From positions 1 through 50,406 of the forward strand of contig JAFEGV010000011.1 of assembly GCA_018239665.1 (NCBI GenBank): DNA of 50,406 nucleotides, read 5' to 3'. Positions 24,664 to 31,894 of the stretch are shown here, in pieces (the stretch's first letter is position 1; each line of letters starts with the position of its first letter). Origin of the DNA: Verrucomicrobiota bacterium (lineage in GTDB: Bacteria; Chlamydiota; Chlamydiia; Chlamydiales; Rhabdochlamydiaceae). The notes under the pieces were generated by a model. It did not search any database and was not told the origin of the DNA. It worked only from the letters and a program-made list of their open reading frames with translations. The position numbers were made by a program, and so were the translations under genes.

Positions 24664-25260
24664 ATGGGGATTAAAGAAAGGCGATTGCAGGAAAAAGAAA
24701 AAATGAAGCGGCAGATTTTGGACTCGGCCATGGAGCTGGTGTCCAAAAAGGGGTTGTGCTCGTTGACAGTCCGGTGCCTGGCAGAGCAAATTCAATACAG
24801 CCCCTCTATCATTTACGAGTATTTTGAGAACAAGGAGTCGATCTGCAAAGGGATTTGCGCGCTGATCTGCAAGGAGCTTTTATGCTCCTTAAAAAAAGTG
24901 CCCTCCAATGATGATCCCGATGAATACCTTTTGAACCTCGTTAAGGCAAATGTCGATTTTTTGAACAAAAATCCTCAAGGAATTGAATTGTTGACATTAG
25001 TCTGCTTCGGCCCCGACCCATCTCAGATACCCGAAGATTTTTTAGAAGTTGTAGAGCTTTATTCCCAAGCTTTAAAAAGGTGTAATTGCAAAAGGCTTCA
25101 AACACAAAAAGACCTCGATGAAGCGCTGGAGGTCATCCGCTCTTTGCACGTCGGAATGATTACTTTATCCCAGCATCAGACTTCGATCGAAGGGTTGAAG
25201 CGCATTGGGAATAGCTTGGAAAATGGGATCCGCTCCCTTCTAAGAGGATGGAAAAATTAA
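24664..25260 (+). CDS. TetR/AcrR family transcriptional regulator
   Basis: A 198-residue protein with a TetR helix-turn-helix in the first 60 residues (ILDSAMELVSKKGLCSLTVR, then SPSIIYEYFENKESICKGI). The ligand-binding C-terminal part is helical and not assignable to a named subfamily. It is followed 29 bases downstream by a rhodanese gene with its own strong ribosome-binding site, and the two share a terminator at 25735. The regulator probably controls the pair. Confidence 0.86.
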   Translation: MGIKERRLQEKEKMKRQILDSAMELVSKKGLCSLTVRCLAEQIQYSPSIIYEYFENKESICKGICALICKELLCSLKKVPSNDDPDEYLLNLVKANVDFLNKNPQGIELLTLVCFGPDPSQIPEDFLEVVELYSQALKRCNCKRLQTQKDLDEALEVIRSLHVGMITLSQHQTSIEGLKRIGNSLENGIRSLLRGWKN

Positions 25261-25289
25261 CTCATTAACATGAAAATTAAGGAGATACT

Positions 25290-25664
25290 ATGGATTGCGG
25301 TTTACAATGTTCATCTACAAAAACAGTTCCCCTAGAACACGGCCACGTTGATACAAAGGGGCTTGTTACACTCATCTCATCTAAAGTTCCTCTTGTGATC
25401 TTAGACGCTCGTCAAGGCAAGTGGGATGATGGGAAACGGATCGCTACAGCTCAGACATTGCCTGAAGGGGCAACTAAAGAGCAGATAGAGACCCTTATTC
25501 CAAGCAAGAACTCATTAGTTGTCGTCTATTGCAGCAACAGCCAATGTCCGGCAAGCAATTATCTGGCAAACCAACTTACGGAGCTTGGCTACTTGAACAT
25601 CTTGAAGTACAAAGAAGGAATCCAGGAATGGATTAATTCCGGTCATCCAGTCCGGCAAGCATAA
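25290..25664 (+). CDS. Rhodanese-like sulfurtransferase domain protein
   Basis: A 124-residue single-domain rhodanese. It has PLVILDARQGKWDDGKRIAT at the N-terminal side, the active loop VVYCSNSQCPAS with Cys81 as the likely sulfur carrier and Cys86 in the same loop, and the C-terminal KEGIQEWINSGHP typical of the fold. It would transfer sulfur or handle reactive thiols. AAGGAG lies six bases before the ATG. It is in an operon with the TetR regulator and ends before a strong terminator. Confidence 0.85.
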   Translation: MDCGLQCSSTKTVPLEHGHVDTKGLVTLISSKVPLVILDARQGKWDDGKRIATAQTLPEGATKEQIETLIPSKNSLVVVYCSNSQCPASNYLANQLTELGYLNILKYKEGIQEWINSGHPVRQA

Positions 25665-25734
25665 GATTAAAACTTTGCTTTAATGACATGGCGTCTACTT
25701 GGGAGGTAGTCCCTCTCAAATCTCGATTTTACCT

Positions 25735-25763
25735 ACCCGGCCCCATCGGCCGGGTTTTCTTTT
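25735..25763 (+). terminator. Intrinsic terminator of the TetR-rhodanese operon
   Basis: A GC-rich 8-bp stem (acccggcc / ggccgggt) with a 5-base loop is followed by TTTTCTTTT. This is a textbook rho-independent terminator, 70 bases after the rhodanese stop. Confidence 0.9.
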
Positions 25764-25786
25764 ATAAATTAAATAATTTTTACCTA

Positions 25787-25817
25787 TTTACCCTCACGTT
25801 ACGTTATTCTTTATTAT
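25787..25817 (+). promoter_or_regulatory. MerR-type promoter with 19-bp spacer
   Basis: TTTACC at 25787-25792 and TATTAT at 25812-25817 are 19 bases apart, longer than the usual 17. The dyad ACGTTACGT (25796-25804) lies within the spacer. This is the architecture on which MerR-family activators act by twisting the DNA. The MerR/TipA gene starts 44 bases downstream, so autoregulation is likely. Confidence 0.6.
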
Positions 25818-25861
25818 TGGGCCATCCTTTAAAATCAAAGGGATATTAGAGGAGAAGAACA

Positions 25862-26623
25862 ATGGCTTATACGGTCGCGAAATTGGCTCAGCTTTCAGGG
25901 ATCAGCATCCGCACGCTTCATTGGTATGATGAAGTAGGGCTCTTGAAGCCCGCCTATCATGGGTCCAACGGGTATCGGTATTATGAAGAGGAGCAGCTTC
26001 TGAACCTTCAACAGATCCTCTTTTTTAGAGAGCTGGGCTTCGAGCTCAAGCAGATCCAGCGCATTCTAAAGAGGGGCGATTTCGACAAGATCGTCGCTTT
26101 GAGTTCCCATCGCCAGGTTTTACAGAAAAATCTGGAAAGAACTGAAAAGCTGATTAAGACCATTGACAACACGATCAAACATTTAAAAGGAAAAAGAACA
26201 ATGAAAGAACACGAGATGTACGATGGGTTCGATAAGGAAAAGCAAAAGGAGTATGAAAAGCTCCTCATCGACCGCTTCGGAGAAAAGATCAAAGGGAGCA
26301 TTGCGGAATGCGAGCGGAATGTCAAAAATTGGTCAAAGGCCGATTGGGACAGGTCGCGCCAAGAGTTCGACGCGATTTGCCAGAAGCTGGCCGATCTGAT
26401 CAAAAAACAGCGCGCTGCAGATTCGCAAGAAGTGCAGAAGGTGGTCCGTGAGCACTATGAATGGCTTAAGAAGTTCTGGACGCCGAACAAAGAGTCCTAT
26501 CCTAGCCATGGGCGGCTCATCGTCGAGACCGACTTGCGCAAGCCCTATGAGGCCCACCATCCAGAGATGCCTGAGTTTATCGCAAAGGCGATCGAGGCCT
26601 TTTCAGAAAACGAGTTGAACTAG
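25862..26623 (+). CDS. MerR family regulator with TipAS drug-binding domain
   Basis: A 253-residue protein. Residues 1-75 form the MerR helix-turn-helix and wing: YTVAKLAQLSGISIRTLHWY, YDEVGLLKP, GYRYYEEEQLLNLQQILFF and RELGFELKQI. A coiled-coil dimer helix follows at about 78-110. The C-terminal part (about 115-253, MYDGFDKEKQKEYEKLLIDR onward) matches the TipAS antibiotic-recognition domain, with conserved Trp and His positions. Such regulators sense peptide antibiotics or other drugs and activate their own gene. The upstream promoter has the expected 19-bp spacer. GAGGAG precedes the ATG by eight bases. Confidence 0.9.
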   Translation: MAYTVAKLAQLSGISIRTLHWYDEVGLLKPAYHGSNGYRYYEEEQLLNLQQILFFRELGFELKQIQRILKRGDFDKIVALSSHRQVLQKNLERTEKLIKTIDNTIKHLKGKRTMKEHEMYDGFDKEKQKEYEKLLIDRFGEKIKGSIAECERNVKNWSKADWDRSRQEFDAICQKLADLIKKQRAADSQEVQKVVREHYEWLKKFWTPNKESYPSHGRLIVETDLRKPYEAHHPEMPEFIAKAIEAFSENELN

Positions 26624-26754
26624 TCCTAAAACCTGCAGCCGGAGTGATCTTCGGCTGTTTTGATATCGTTAAAAGGCAGAAGATGGTTATCTTGTGAATT
26701 TGTTGCTATAAATTAAATGCCTCCCTATCTTTTGCCAAGAAATGGGAGTTTCCT

Positions 26755-27351
26755 ATGACAAGAAAAATTCTATACACAATTGTGACCGCAATGCTTACTA
26801 CTCATCTTACTGCCACCGAGACCAACAATCAATGGATTGAAGAATACATCGCCACAGTCCCCGATTTTCCAAAACCTGGGATCCAATTTAAGTGCTACCC
26901 CGATCTGTTAAAAAATCCCAAAGCCTTTCACCAGGCCATAAAAACGTTTGCAGACCGGTATCGCGATTTCAATCTTGACTCCATTGTAGGGCTCGACTCA
27001 AGAGGGTTTATCTTTGGCACTGCGCTTGCGTATGAGATGAACTTGCCCTTTGTCATGGTCCGCAAAGCCGGCAAACTTCCCCGCAAGGTGGAAAAGATCG
27101 ATTATGACCTTGAATACGGGAAGGCATCTTTCGAGATCGAGGTTGATAGTATCCGCCAAGGAGACCGTGTCCTGATCATGGACGATCTGTTGGCCACGGG
27201 CGGAACGGCAAAAGCTGCAGCAACGCTGATCGAGCGCCTTGGCGGACAAGTGGTAGAAGTCGCCTGCTTGATCGAGCTGGAAGGATTGCATGGAAGGGAA
27301 AAACTCGGGCTTCCTTTCTATTCCCTCATCTCAATCGAAGTCGATGAGTAA
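26755..27351 (+). CDS. apt: Adenine phosphoribosyltransferase with N-terminal export signal
   Basis: This 198-residue protein matches Apt along residues 25-198: VPDFPKPGIQFKCYPDLLKN, VGLDSRGFIFG, VRKAGKLPRKV, YDLEYGKASFEI and the PRPP-binding motif VLIMDDLLATGGTA (139-152). It makes AMP from adenine and PRPP. Unlike ordinary Apt, the first 20 residues (MTRKILYTIVTAMLTTHLTA) look like a signal peptide. GGGAG six bases before the ATG supports translation from there. If exported, PRPP would be needed outside the cytoplasm, which is puzzling. Apt is otherwise about 170-180 residues. An exported-type adenosine deaminase lies 4.5 kb downstream. Confidence 0.9.
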   Translation: MTRKILYTIVTAMLTTHLTATETNNQWIEEYIATVPDFPKPGIQFKCYPDLLKNPKAFHQAIKTFADRYRDFNLDSIVGLDSRGFIFGTALAYEMNLPFVMVRKAGKLPRKVEKIDYDLEYGKASFEIEVDSIRQGDRVLIMDDLLATGGTAKAAATLIERLGGQVVEVACLIELEGLHGREKLGLPFYSLISIEVDE

Positions 27352-27361
27352 ATCATTCTCG

Positions 27362-27394
27362 CATAGCGTTTCTTCAACTTGAGGAAACGCTATG
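27362..27394. terminator. Bidirectional hairpin terminator between apt and cupin gene
   Basis: A perfect 11-bp stem (catagcgtttc / gaaacgctatg) with an 11-base loop lies between the convergent apt and cupin genes. There is no strong T-run on the plus strand, so termination strength is uncertain. Confidence 0.6.
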
Positions 27395-27427
27395 ATACGG
27401 ATTTTCCATTAGACACTAGCAAGGGCT

Positions 27428-27910
27428 TTAGTCATTCGCCTGATCTGATTTTTTCGGATAGGCGGCCCCAGCCGGAATATCTGTGCTGGAGTAGAAGCTA
27501 ATGAGCTTGAGCTCCTTGTCTTTTCCAAGGTTGATGAAATTATGGGAAGTTCCTTCAGGGATAAAGATCAGATCGCCTTCCTTCACGGCGCTCTCTTTTC
27601 CATCCAAGACAGCCTTAGCTTTGCCCTGAACGATCAGGATGACTTGATCAAAAGGGTGGACCTCTACTCCGATCTCGTTGTTGGGATTTGTAACGGGAGA
27701 GACGTTCATGAAGACAACCTGCTCGCTTTTACCCGTGACGGCGGCTGTTTTCCAATTGGTGTTTTTTTGAGCTTCTTTCACAACCTTCTCGATGATCACC
27801 GGCTGAAAGCCGGAAGTTGCCGCATCCTGTTCTGCAGCGCACAGAGCTGCAGTCGCCATCATAACGGTGGAAAATAAGGTAAAACATATTCTCTGACGAT
27901 TCTTGCTCAT
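27428..27910 (-). CDS. Exported cupin-domain protein
   Basis: A 160-residue protein with a signal peptide (up to about residue 26, ...ATAALCAAE) and one cupin domain: GVEVHPFDQVILIVQGKAKA as the first metal motif (His, Gln and Glu positions partly altered) and DLIFIPEGTSHNFINLG as the second, with His. Single-domain cupins may be metal-dependent enzymes or binding proteins. The substrate is unknown. AAAGGAG lies before the ATG. It is convergent with apt across a hairpin. Confidence 0.82.
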   Translation of the reverse strand: MSKNRQRICFTLFSTVMMATAALCAAEQDAATSGFQPVIIEKVVKEAQKNTNWKTAAVTGKSEQVVFMNVSPVTNPNNEIGVEVHPFDQVILIVQGKAKAVLDGKESAVKEGDLIFIPEGTSHNFINLGKDKELKLISFYSSTDIPAGAAYPKKSDQAND

Positions 27911-28016
27911 AACGATTGCTCCTTTAAGGGTTATATAAACTGCATTGAACGCAAAATAAATTTAATGGATAATTTTTGTCGATGAGAACAGATCAAAAAT
28001 TTAGAGTTGGTATACG

Positions 28017-28985
28017 ATGAAATGCTTACGCTTGCTACTATTGCCTTTATTATGCAGCACCTATTTTTTATACCCGATGAATAAAATGGAATATGTCTCC
28101 TCTCAAGCGCCGTTGCTCGACGATGGCATCTATGCAGCAGCTCTTACGCCGATGAGCTCCGATCTGTCCTGCAACTCCCAAGAACTTGCCCGGCATTGCC
28201 TCGAGCTGTTGCAACGTGGATGCAAAGGGGTGGTATTGTTCGGAACTACAGGCGAAGGACCATCTTTCTCTCTGCAAGAGCGCCTAAGCGTGACCGATGA
28301 GCTGATTGAAAAAGGTGTTCCTCCCCGAAAGATTATTTTAGGAAATGGAGGGTCCAACATTCCTGAAACTGTCGCACTGGCAAAAACTTGCTTAAAGCAT
28401 GGCTGCCTCGCCCTTCTCGTAGCTCCTCCTCCCTTTTTTAAAAATGTCCCTGAAGAAGGGGTGATCGCTTTTTACAGGGAAATCATCGGAAAGACCGATG
28501 ATCCCAATTTACGGATCATCCTGTACCATATTCCTCAGTTTACCGGAGTTCCCATCAGCATGAAGATCGTTCAAGCTCTTCGCGAAGAGTTTCCTGAGAC
28601 GGTGATCGGGATCAAAGAAAGCGAAGGGAATCTGCCTTTTGCCAAACAAGTGATCTCAACGTTCCCCGGTTTTAAAGTCTTTGTGGGAAGCGAGGCACAG
28701 ATCATCGAAGCTGTCCGCGAAGGCGGGTCAGGGTCCATCTGCGGACTTGCCAACCTGTATCCGGAACTCATTTGTTCCCTGTTTGAATCGGGAAAACAAG
28801 GCAGCTTCCAAAACCCAAAAGAGCTCACTGACTTTTTTGCAGCGATGAAGGGCTATCCCTTTATCCCAGCCTTTAAAGCGGTCATGGAAAAAACAAGAGG
28901 AGATGCCTGGCATAGTGTCCGGCCTCCCCTCGCCCCATTGAGCGCTGAACAAAGAGAAAAGTTCACCTCAAGTCTTATCGATTAG
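28017..28985 (+). CDS. DapA/dihydrodipicolinate-synthase family aldolase with export-like leader
   Basis: This 322-residue protein has the class I aldolase motifs of the DHDPS/NAL family: VVLFGTTGEGPSFS, LYHIPQFTG with the conserved Tyr, and VIGIKESEGN with the Schiff-base Lys. It could form dihydrodipicolinate or cleave sugar acids such as N-acetylneuraminate or KDG; the family cannot be split by eye. The first 20 residues are hydrophobic (MKCLRLLLLPLLCSTYFLYP) and look like a signal peptide. Neither the first ATG nor the Met at residues 21 or 24 has a good ribosome-binding site, so a shorter cytosolic product cannot be excluded. It overlaps the convergent gene at 28975 by 11 bases. Confidence 0.8.
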   Translation: MKCLRLLLLPLLCSTYFLYPMNKMEYVSSQAPLLDDGIYAAALTPMSSDLSCNSQELARHCLELLQRGCKGVVLFGTTGEGPSFSLQERLSVTDELIEKGVPPRKIILGNGGSNIPETVALAKTCLKHGCLALLVAPPPFFKNVPEEGVIAFYREIIGKTDDPNLRIILYHIPQFTGVPISMKIVQALREEFPETVIGIKESEGNLPFAKQVISTFPGFKVFVGSEAQIIEAVREGGSGSICGLANLYPELICSLFESGKQGSFQNPKELTDFFAAMKGYPFIPAFKAVMEKTRGDAWHSVRPPLAPLSAEQREKFTSSLID

Positions 28986-29781
28986 GAGTTTGTCTTTCTT
29001 GATAGATCCAACGGGCGATCGAATCGAGGGTGATCGCTGCTGCTGCAGGGTGGCTGGAAGGATCGACTCCCTTTCCAACGAGATCGAAAAGGAACGGCTC
29101 GGGAAGGTAAGTGTTGATCACGGCAAATTGATAGCCGCAGAAGGGTTGGTCCGACACAAACAAAGCGGTGCAGGGCTCAGGAGATTCCTTGACCCAGGCG
29201 ATGATCGTGTCCGCGGTGTTGGGCCTCTCGTTTCCTTTCATCGGCACTTCGACGAATAGGACTTTCACATGGCGCATCTCCTCGGGCAAATCGGACTCTT
29301 CCCAAAGGACATGGGCGGCTTCCGACTCGTTTTCGCACCGACCGATCAGTCCGTCGACGCGAGGGTCTAAAGGCCTCATCCCCGTCAACCAGACGATTTC
29401 CTTAAAGCGGACCCCTTGTTCCCAAAGGTCCTTGAGAAAATCGAGCCTCATCTGCATCCGGGAGGTAGTCGCCCCTAAGATGAGGGCCTTGTCATAAGAT
29501 GCACGGGACGGCTGCCAATCAGAAAAAAGCCCTTGCTCTCGGGCCCAGTTCAGGACGAACTGCCGTTTTTCAGCTAAGATTTCGCTCATCTCCCAACGCT
29601 CATTGCCAGGTCTTCGCAGCCACTGTTTTTGGGTCTGCTCGATCAGGTCTTGGTCTTTAGAGATGCCGAGGGCGCTTGCAAGTTGTTCTAAGGCAGCGGG
29701 ATCGATCGTTCTATTGAGCAGCGGCGCTGCAAAAGCGACCTGGGACAGACAAACAATGGATGCAATAAGCCATTTTAACAT
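28975..29781 (-). CDS. Exported protein of unknown function
   Basis: A 268-residue protein with a signal peptide (MLKWLIASIVCLSQVAFAA). The central part has an alternating strand-helix pattern: KALILGATTSRMQMRLDFLK, EIVWLTGMRPLD and KVLFVEVPMKGNERPNTADT, followed by ALFVSDQPFCGYQFAVINTY. This looks like a Rossmann-type fold, somewhat like YdcF/SanA proteins, where conserved Asn-Thr residues precede a Pro-rich strand. I cannot name the family. AAGGAG precedes the ATG. It overlaps the convergent aldolase. Confidence 0.6.
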   Translation of the reverse strand: MLKWLIASIVCLSQVAFAAPLLNRTIDPAALEQLASALGISKDQDLIEQTQKQWLRRPGNERWEMSEILAEKRQFVLNWAREQGLFSDWQPSRASYDKALILGATTSRMQMRLDFLKDLWEQGVRFKEIVWLTGMRPLDPRVDGLIGRCENESEAAHVLWEESDLPEEMRHVKVLFVEVPMKGNERPNTADTIIAWVKESPEPCTALFVSDQPFCGYQFAVINTYLPEPFLFDLVGKGVDPSSHPAAAAITLDSIARWIYQERQTPNR

Positions 29782-29874
29782 CTGATCTTCTCCTTATTTT
29801 TGAGCTTAAAGGGTAGCAAAGGAGCTTTTTTTTCAAAAGCCGCGTATGATAAAATTAAAACTTTAAAGGTGATC

Positions 29875-30714
29875 ATGAAAATCGCGGCCCTTCAGTACCA
29901 ATACGACTTTCCGAAAGATTTCGATTCTTACCGGAGCAAGATCGAACAAACGGTGGAGTTTCACGCAGCTCAAGGGATCGACCTCCTCGTCTTCCCGGAA
30001 TACGCAGGGTTGGAAATGCTCTCCTTTGCAACGATGGAACAGCTGGAAAACTACCTTCCTGACTACCTTAAGATGTTTGAGGAACTAAGCCTGAAGCATC
30101 GGATGCTGATCTGCAATGGGACACATGTGGTGAAAACCTCTGAAGGGATGTTCAACCGCTCCTTTCTATTTGCTCCCGGGAAAAAACATGGCTTCCAAGA
30201 CAAGTGCGTCATCACCCCTTTCGAGGCGGAAGAGGGAGTTGTAACCGCAGGAGACCGGATGAGGCTGTTTGAAACGGAGCTGGGCAAAATCGGGATTTGC
30301 ATCTGCTACGACTCGGAGTTTCCTCCATTGGTCAGAAAGCTTGTCGATGCCGGCGCGGAGATCATCCTTGTCCCCTCTTACACCTCTACAATGCACGGCT
30401 ATTACCGGGTCTTTCTCAGCTGCCGCGCAAGGGCGCTGGAAAATCAATGCTATGTGGTCCAATCGCCGATAATCGGACAGACCGATATCGAAATTGCCTA
30501 TGGGGCTGCGTCGATCTGCTCCCCTGTCGACAATAGGTTTCCAGAGGATGGGCTTCTTGCTGTTGGGACCCCAAACCGGCCGGAAACGGTCAAGGCTGAG
30601 ATCGATCTGTCCAAATTGAAAACAGTGCGCAGTTCGGGGCAGACAAAAAATTTTGCCGACTCCCAATTGCTGTCCAAACGGTCGATCTCTTTTGAACTAC
30701 TCGACCTGAGATAA
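29875..30714 (+). CDS. Carbon-nitrogen hydrolase (nitrilase superfamily)
   Basis: A 279-residue protein with the nitrilase catalytic residues: Glu42 in LVFPEYAG, Lys110 in GFQDKCVITPFE and Cys144 in GICICYDSEFP. These enzymes hydrolyse amides or nitriles. The specificity is unknown; length suits an amidase such as an omega-amidase-like or N-carbamoyl-putrescine-type enzyme. The frame opens earlier at 29800, but AAAGGTG directly before the ATG at 29875 and the family's typical MKIAALQ start decide the choice. No signal peptide. The end overlaps the convergent NTF2-like gene by 18 bases. Confidence 0.86.
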   Translation: MKIAALQYQYDFPKDFDSYRSKIEQTVEFHAAQGIDLLVFPEYAGLEMLSFATMEQLENYLPDYLKMFEELSLKHRMLICNGTHVVKTSEGMFNRSFLFAPGKKHGFQDKCVITPFEAEEGVVTAGDRMRLFETELGKIGICICYDSEFPPLVRKLVDAGAEIILVPSYTSTMHGYYRVFLSCRARALENQCYVVQSPIIGQTDIEIAYGAASICSPVDNRFPEDGLLAVGTPNRPETVKAEIDLSKLKTVRSSGQTKNFADSQLLSKRSISFELLDLR

Positions 30715-31101
30715 CCAATCGCTTAAGTTGTAGTAATTCGTCACGCGGGTAATTTTATTGTTCTTCAATTCAAAGAAAGCTCCGCAGCGCAGGCGGTATT
30801 GCTGGCCTCTGGCCTCCGGCAGGCCGGTGTCTGTCGAAAGATATTTCCCCACAATGAAAAATTCGGCCGAAGCGCGCGTTCCATCCTCGTTGGCTAAGAT
30901 GACTAAATCCTCTGCCTTTTCTTTGTAATGCCGGTTCATCCGTTCCATAAAATGGGCAAACGCTTTCTTGCCGACTTCTTTGCCGCCCTGATTGATATCG
31001 TGGACAACATTCTCATCGAGCAGGCTAAAAAATTCTTCCATTAAACCTGCATTGAATGCAGCATAGTACTTTTGAATTGTTCCAACAGCTTGGGTATTCA
31101 T
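30697..31101 (-). CDS. NTF2-like/SnoaL-like domain protein
   Basis: A 134-residue protein with the cone-shaped NTF2 fold pattern: VGTIQKYYAAFNAGLMEEFF, LLDENVVHDINQGG, FAHFMERMNRHYKEKAEDLV and LRCGAFFELKNNKITRVTNY. Such proteins bind or isomerise small hydrophobic molecules. The precise role is unknown. The frame runs upstream to 31227, but that part only translates the palindromic repeat. The ATG at 31101 sits directly against the end of that repeat, and its AGG ribosome-binding site lies inside the repeat arm. Confidence 0.78.
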   Translation of the reverse strand: MNTQAVGTIQKYYAAFNAGLMEEFFSLLDENVVHDINQGGKEVGKKAFAHFMERMNRHYKEKAEDLVILANEDGTRASAEFFIVGKYLSTDTGLPEARGQQYRLRCGAFFELKNNKITRVTNYYNLSDWLSQVE

Positions 31102-31270
31102 GAACCTATCCCGGTAATAATTTTCGTTGATTTTCAGGATTATTTTGGCCGATTTTCGATCCAAAAACCAGGGATAATATACAATTGTCGATATTACCCC
31201 TGGTTTTTGGATCGAAAATCGGCTCAAAAGAACCGGAAAATCGACTGAAACTTTTTACCGGGATAGGTTC
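31102..31270. repeat. Long palindromic MITE-like element
   Basis: A 169-bp region in which the two halves are near reverse complements over about 75-80 bases each. Both ends read gaacctatcccggtaa on their own strand, and inner blocks such as cgattttcgatccaaaaacc recur in inverse. There is no coding capacity. It touches the start codon of the NTF2-like gene on one side and lies 28 bases from the acetyltransferase start on the other. Its ends differ from the 1937/44451 family. Confidence 0.8.
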
Positions 31271-31297
31271 TTCAGGCCACCATAAGTGAGTAATAGT

Positions 31298-31894
31298 ATG
31301 CAGGATAACATCAGGATCGTTTCCTTCACAGATGAAAAAATGCAAAGCCTCATCCCTCAGATCGCCGAGCTGCGCATCGAGGTTTTTAAAGAGTATCCTT
31401 TCCTCTACATCGGAGATTATGAATACGAGAAAAAATACCTGCAGAAGTTCACTACGATGAAAGACGCCATCGTCGTTGCCGCTTTCGATAACAGCACTCC
31501 GATTGGAATGTCGACCGGTTATCCCTTTACTTATGAAGCAGACAGTTTAAAGCAAGTTTTCCTCTCCGCAGACCGCAACCCTGCAGACTACTTTTGCTTC
31601 GGCGAATCGGTCTTGCGCAAAACTTATCGCGGACAAGGCATTGGAAAGAGGTTTTGCGATGAACGGGAAGCCCATGTCAGAAAACTGGGAAAATATCGCT
31701 ATATCTGCTTTTACACATCGGTGAGGCCATTGGACGACCCGAGAAGGCCTGCCGACTATCGCCCTCTAGCCCCATTCTGGCAAAGCCGCGGGTTCAAGGA
31801 GCATCCTGAATTGATCGGAACGGTTTCCTACCAAGAGATCGGAGAGGACAAGGAATCGCCTAAAAAAATGATCTTCTGGACCAAAGAGCTCTAA
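31298..31894 (+). CDS. GNAT-family N-acetyltransferase
   Basis: A 198-residue protein with the GNAT acetyl-CoA motif VLRKTYRGQGIGKRFCDERE (R-x-x-G-x-G/A type) in the middle and a C-terminal APFWQSRGFKEHPEL typical of the fold. Targets of such enzymes include small amines, antibiotics and proteins; here unknown. The ATG at 31298 has a weak AAGTGAG site; a GTG at 31286 would add four residues. It is convergent with the adenosine deaminase gene, overlapping by four bases. Its promoter probably lies in or beyond the palindromic element upstream. Confidence 0.8.
   Translation: MQDNIRIVSFTDEKMQSLIPQIAELRIEVFKEYPFLYIGDYEYEKKYLQKFTTMKDAIVVAAFDNSTPIGMSTGYPFTYEADSLKQVFLSADRNPADYFCFGESVLRKTYRGQGIGKRFCDEREAHVRKLGKYRYICFYTSVRPLDDPRRPADYRPLAPFWQSRGFKEHPELIGTVSYQEIGEDKESPKKMIFWTKEL

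Noticed and set aside
28017..28085. A shorter cytosolic DapA-like protein starting at the Met at residue 21 or 24
   Set aside because: Not excluded, but those ATGs have no better ribosome-binding site than the first, so I kept the longer form and flagged the doubt.
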